DNA from: Nissolia schottii
Lineage: Eukaryota > Streptophyta > Magnoliopsida > Fabales > Fabaceae
Reading direction: 5' to 3'
Length of the DNA: 64,000 bases
Assembly (NCBI GenBank): GCA_003254905.1
Contig: QANU01033585.1
Coordinates: forward strand, 62,001-126,000
The position numbers were made by a program, and so were the translations under genes. Under the pieces are notes generated by a model. That model worked only from the letters and a program-made list of their open reading frames with translations. It made no database searches and had not been told where the DNA came from. This document shows positions 60,192 to 64,000 of this stretch, piece by piece. Position 1 is the first letter of the stretch, and the number at the start of each line of letters is the position of its first letter.

Positions 60192-62910
60192 CAACGCGAG
60201 AGCGGCGCAACCCCATGTCGTCAAATCTCAACAGACAATTATTCATGGCTTTTTCTCTTTAGTTTTTTTTTTGTTCTTCTTTCATCATGAACTAAGTTCA
60301 TTGTTAGGATATTGATGTAACCTTTGACTATGATTTTATTTTAGATGGTTGTTGTTACTCAATTCCAGTTGATGTTTTTTTAAATTTCTATAACAACGCT
60401 TAATGCCTTTGAATGTCTTGCGACCATTTAATTGATTTGATATCTCTCGTCAAATTTGAGAGAAGGAACATGAGAATGCTTTTTCTTGTAGAAACCATAG
60501 GGTATCATAAGATTAGAGATAATCTATCGACATTATGTGGTCGTGTGTAGGGAATTCACAAATTGTTTAAGCTTCTAATAGGCTGGTTTCCACTAAGAGA
60601 GGTATTTGGTCTAGAAGAAGAGAATTACTTGACCTCAAGAGAGGCTTGTGATTAGGATAGGAATTCCTACCATTATCTAGATAAATTGTTAATAGAAAAA
60701 CAACTCTAAAATAATTGAGTTAAGAATAGGTGAAATCAATTGTCATAGCAATTTTCCCCATTGTTCTGATCTCTTACTTTTAGTTCATTTAATTAGTAGT
60801 TTATTTTAATATCTTGCAACCGGACCACTTTTCACTCAATTCTTTTAATCAATTCAATTTGTGTTATATGTCAATTGAAAATATGGTGTAATATTATCCT
60901 CGTGGGTCCAAAAAACTGAGTTCCAAATACTCATTTTTATTACTTCTATGATGCATTATATTTGCCATGAATTTTCTTATCAAAGAAGATGGTGGATGGT
61001 TTTTTTTTTTTTTTTATGTTGATGATGATAAGAGAATGGAGGAAGAGGAGGCTTAGAGAAATTTCTCTAAGGGAAAACAAAAGGAACCAGAGAAGGAAAA
61101 TGAGAGAAAGAATAAAGCATTTGGGAGATTAGGTGTTGATGGTGGTTGAGAGGCCACTTGGTTCTCCAAGGCATGAATGGCAACATGTGGCATGCCAAGT
61201 GTCATCAACTGACAATGGGTGATGATGAAGTGTTGCATGTAGGTTTAATAGCTGTTTGAGGTACCTCAAAAAATTAAAAGTGAACATTTTGACTGTACAA
61301 GGTTAAAATAGGACTACAAAAGGTAAATATAAATAAAATACTATAAAAGAGGGTCCAACACTTGAGCTTGGCCTCATAAAGACCTAAGATATAGAGAAAA
61401 TTAGTTTCGAAAACATGCGAAAAAAATCCAAACTTTCAAATCGTATGTCTAATTCACTAACCGTCAGAAATTTCAGAAGTGACGCATAACAAGAATGGCA
61501 ATACTCTAGACACCCTAAAGGTACAAGAACTTGTCCTAGCATCCTTCTGTGGGTCTCTAGTCAAAGGGTTGACCTAGCGAGACAAACAATTAATTGTAAA
61601 ATCAACAAAATGATAAACTAATTGTGGTTTTTGTCTTATAGAGGACTAGACTATTCTAGATTTATTAACCCAATTACTATGACTCAATGTCACTATATGA
61701 TTAATAATAAATACTAAACTCTACAGATGGTATAATAAGACAATGTATAAAACAACGGAGGAGTGGGGTATTATAAATAATTGATTTGAATTTAAAATAT
61801 TTTAATAAAATATAAAAAAATTAAAAATTAATAGTTAATAATACTCATGGACCATGTATTAAATATGTTCCATAAACATTTAAGTATTTATCATATAAAT
61901 ATATGTCGTTTGGTTTTAGCTTTCAGAAGAAAAAAAATTTATTTGATTTTGATCCCTCAATTTTTCTTATTTTTATATTTGGTCCATGTTGTACTAAATT
62001 TTGGTCCCTAGTTGTTTTAGAATATACATTTACTGAAAGTTTTGTTTTTTTCATTGTAAATAAATTGAGAATCTTCTTTTGATCTTTATAAACAGCAAAA
62101 CTCTAACACTGAATCTAATCATCATGTACCAAAAATAGTAAAAAAAAATCAAAACCAATTGTTTTCTTAAAGATATTAAAAACAAAATCACTTATAATGA
62201 CTAAGAACATATTTAAGTTTATTTTATGTCTTTTTTTCCTTTAAGAGTCGTGAGCCTTTATTCTTTAGGTAGTAAATGGTGTCCCCCGCCCCACGTGAGT
62301 GACCCCACCAAAAATTAACGATTGAGATTTGTTCATGAGCAATTTATTAGCACATATTTAAATAGGGAATGACACGAATTGTTGGAACTTTTGTGACAGG
62401 AACCGAAGCAAGTGATGATGGCATGGGAGAAAGTAAGCGAGGGTGCGTAATTGACTTGTGCAAGCAAGTAGACGATGATGTGCGGTTTGGGTAACTTCGC
62501 ATTAAATTCACCATCGCTTGCTCCCACCCTTCCCCAGCTAGTCGCATTAAATTCACAAACTCAATCACTTTTCCCTTTCGTTTATTTTGTTCTGAGATCC
62601 TTAACCCCATCTATTTGCTCAGCTGCTTCGATCGTGAAGGGTGTAAGTTGGATGAACCTGCAACGAAACCGAGTGCGCCATGATCGGTATGGGTGTAGTT
62701 GACCTTGCCCACTCCATTGCTTACATTTTAATCGTGCAAAACCCCTTTTTATTTATGCATGCTATCACTTCCTATTATAATTGAAGGCTCAACATTTTCA
62801 AACAAAAGAGAGTGATGGTTTCTTACAAGGCCACCTTACAGACCACAACAAAACATCAAGAAAAGTCAGCATCCCTCGAAAAAAAAAAAAAACTCTAAGA
62901 GTAAGAGGTA
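60192..62910. other. Repeat-derived intergenic sequence
   Basis: The stretch 60200-60900 has the tone of an LTR or untranslated leader (CATCATGAACTAAGTTCATTG, then ACTAAGAGAGG). A poly-T run is at 60999-61015. No gene was recognised; open frames at 61053 and 62333-62702 lack domains. A CACGTG is at 62293, with no gene next to it. Confidence 0.4.
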
Positions 62911-63173
62911 TGTAACACCCCTGCTAACTGCTCACTTCCATGGTAGCAAGCAATGCTCACAGGGTTGTTATTCATTGTGTCAGGTTACCTTTAGCCCTTA
63001 CTTTTACCTTTGCAAATATCTCTTACGTGAAAATATGGACTATTTTGAAAATTGTTCGTGTGCTTTATATATTTAGAAAGTAGGAGCCGTGCGTGATTAA
63101 GAGAACATGTAACAATAGCCGCTAGCGTCTAGCATAAGTTAGGTGGTAGCCGAAGTAGAGCATGAAGAGTATA

Positions 63174-63225
<52 letters not shown>

Positions 63226-64000
63226 CAAACAAGGTCCAGGACAAAGTTACACATTGCCTTAATAATAAATATTTACACAGAATATATAAAAGTCATAGAA
63301 CATAATACAAAACAACTAGCATCTATCGCCTTGGTGCATCGGTGCTTCTGCTGTTCTTCCAGAGCGTTCCTGTTGCTGTCCATCCGCTAGCTGCCATGCG
63401 TCCCGTTCGTCAATCCATTCACTGTGCGCTCTTGGATCTATAACTGAGTGGGGGTGAGAACTCTTAGTCCTCAGTGGGGTTCCTTAGCGTTAACTAACGT
63501 TAATTTTCTCGGGTATCCTCCAGGCCGCTCAGGAGATCTCTAAGTGATCATGCATACTAAACTCCTACTGATTATTATCTTTGCCTAGGATCTTGAACAG
63601 CTTTATCTAAGTTACTAGGTGATCAGGGGATCTAGTCCTTCTTATATAAGTTCTCGCGTTTTCTACTCCTAACCGTCGTAACACAACCACATATACATGT
63701 ATGCAGACAAACACAACTAGTCATCACGCATATGTTGCGCTGGAATCATTCCACCATGCTTGCCAGGCACGAGATAGTTCATCATGCAACCTTTGAGCAT
63801 GGTATCTTTCATCAATGTAGTGGGTTCATCATGCCGATGAGGCACGGTATCAATGCATGAGACTCATCATCGTTTATTGACCTGTGTCACACCTCTTCGT
63901 ACACCCCGGGCCCGTCGACTTGCATGGCGGTATACGACCTGCCTTTTCTGCTTGCTCCTCGAGGACGCATGACTCCACCCCCTTACTGGGTGGCAAAGGG
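62911..64000 (-). repeat. Large TGTAACA-type LTR, minus orientation, runs off the right edge
   Basis: Its edge TGTAACACCCCTGCTAACTG and following ~1 kb closely match the solo LTR at 21343, including GCTCACAGGGTTGTTATTC, AGGAGCCGTGCGTGATT and TGAGAACTCTTGGTCCTCAG-like sequence. A TA microsatellite is at 63177-63222. Confidence 0.8.

Overview
This is nuclear DNA of a flowering plant, almost certainly a eudicot. It is AT-rich, its genes have introns, and almost all of it is nested transposable elements: Ty3/gypsy LTR retrotransposons, Helitrons, CACTA DNA transposons, a LINE fragment and an endogenous pararetrovirus. I cannot name the species. Nothing prokaryotic (operons, Shine-Dalgarno sites, CRISPR) is present. 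All calls come from reading the sequence; no alignment or database search was run.

Layout. 1-1.83 kb: the only host gene that looks intact, the 5' part of a minus-strand, three-exon gene for a secreted plant protein of unknown function. It runs off the left edge, and a Helitron 3' terminus lies about 330 bp upstream of its TATA box. 2.2-4.9 kb: anonymous, repeat-like. About 4.9-11.6 kb: a minus-strand Athila/Tat-like gypsy element (LTR, primer-binding site, gag, protease) whose LTR is split by a younger large LTR. 11.6-16.2 kb: a chromovirus-type pol fragment and two nested large LTRs. 16.4 to about 21.3 kb or beyond: a Helitron with an internal ~0.87 kb duplication, a ~178-bp tandem repeat and the last three exons of an RPA-like gene. 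21.3-23.9 kb: a solo LTR with a perfect 5-bp target-site duplication. 23.7-25.3 kb: a probable assembly duplication around a single N. 26.3-27.3 kb: a possible 5' gene fragment. 28.5-31.6 kb: a decayed caulimovirid-like insertion arranged as an inverted repeat. 31.7-35.8 kb: another large LTR. 36.8-37.1 kb: two exons of a NIMA-related kinase, interrupted in an intron by a complete 7,988-bp Helitron (37,189-45,176). 45.4-47.5 kb and 50.2-55.9 kb: two related non-autonomous CACTA elements in opposite orientation. The second lies in an Athila-like LTR and itself contains a solo LTR. 56.4-60.2 kb: a 3.8-kb LTR. 60.2-62.9 kb: anonymous. 62.9 kb to the end: the start of one more large LTR.

The most interesting structure is inside the Helitron at 37.2-45.2 kb. 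A block of about 2.6 kb carrying the PIF1-type helicase and the 3' end of a captured F-box gene is present twice, head to head, around a 1.03-kb loop that holds the rest of the F-box gene. Transcription through it would give a long hairpin RNA matching the element's own helicase, an arrangement like maize Mu killer. A second, smaller inverted repeat of the same kind is in the pararetrovirus insertion (28.5-31.0 kb). Both are candidate natural sources of silencing RNA; this is inference from architecture.
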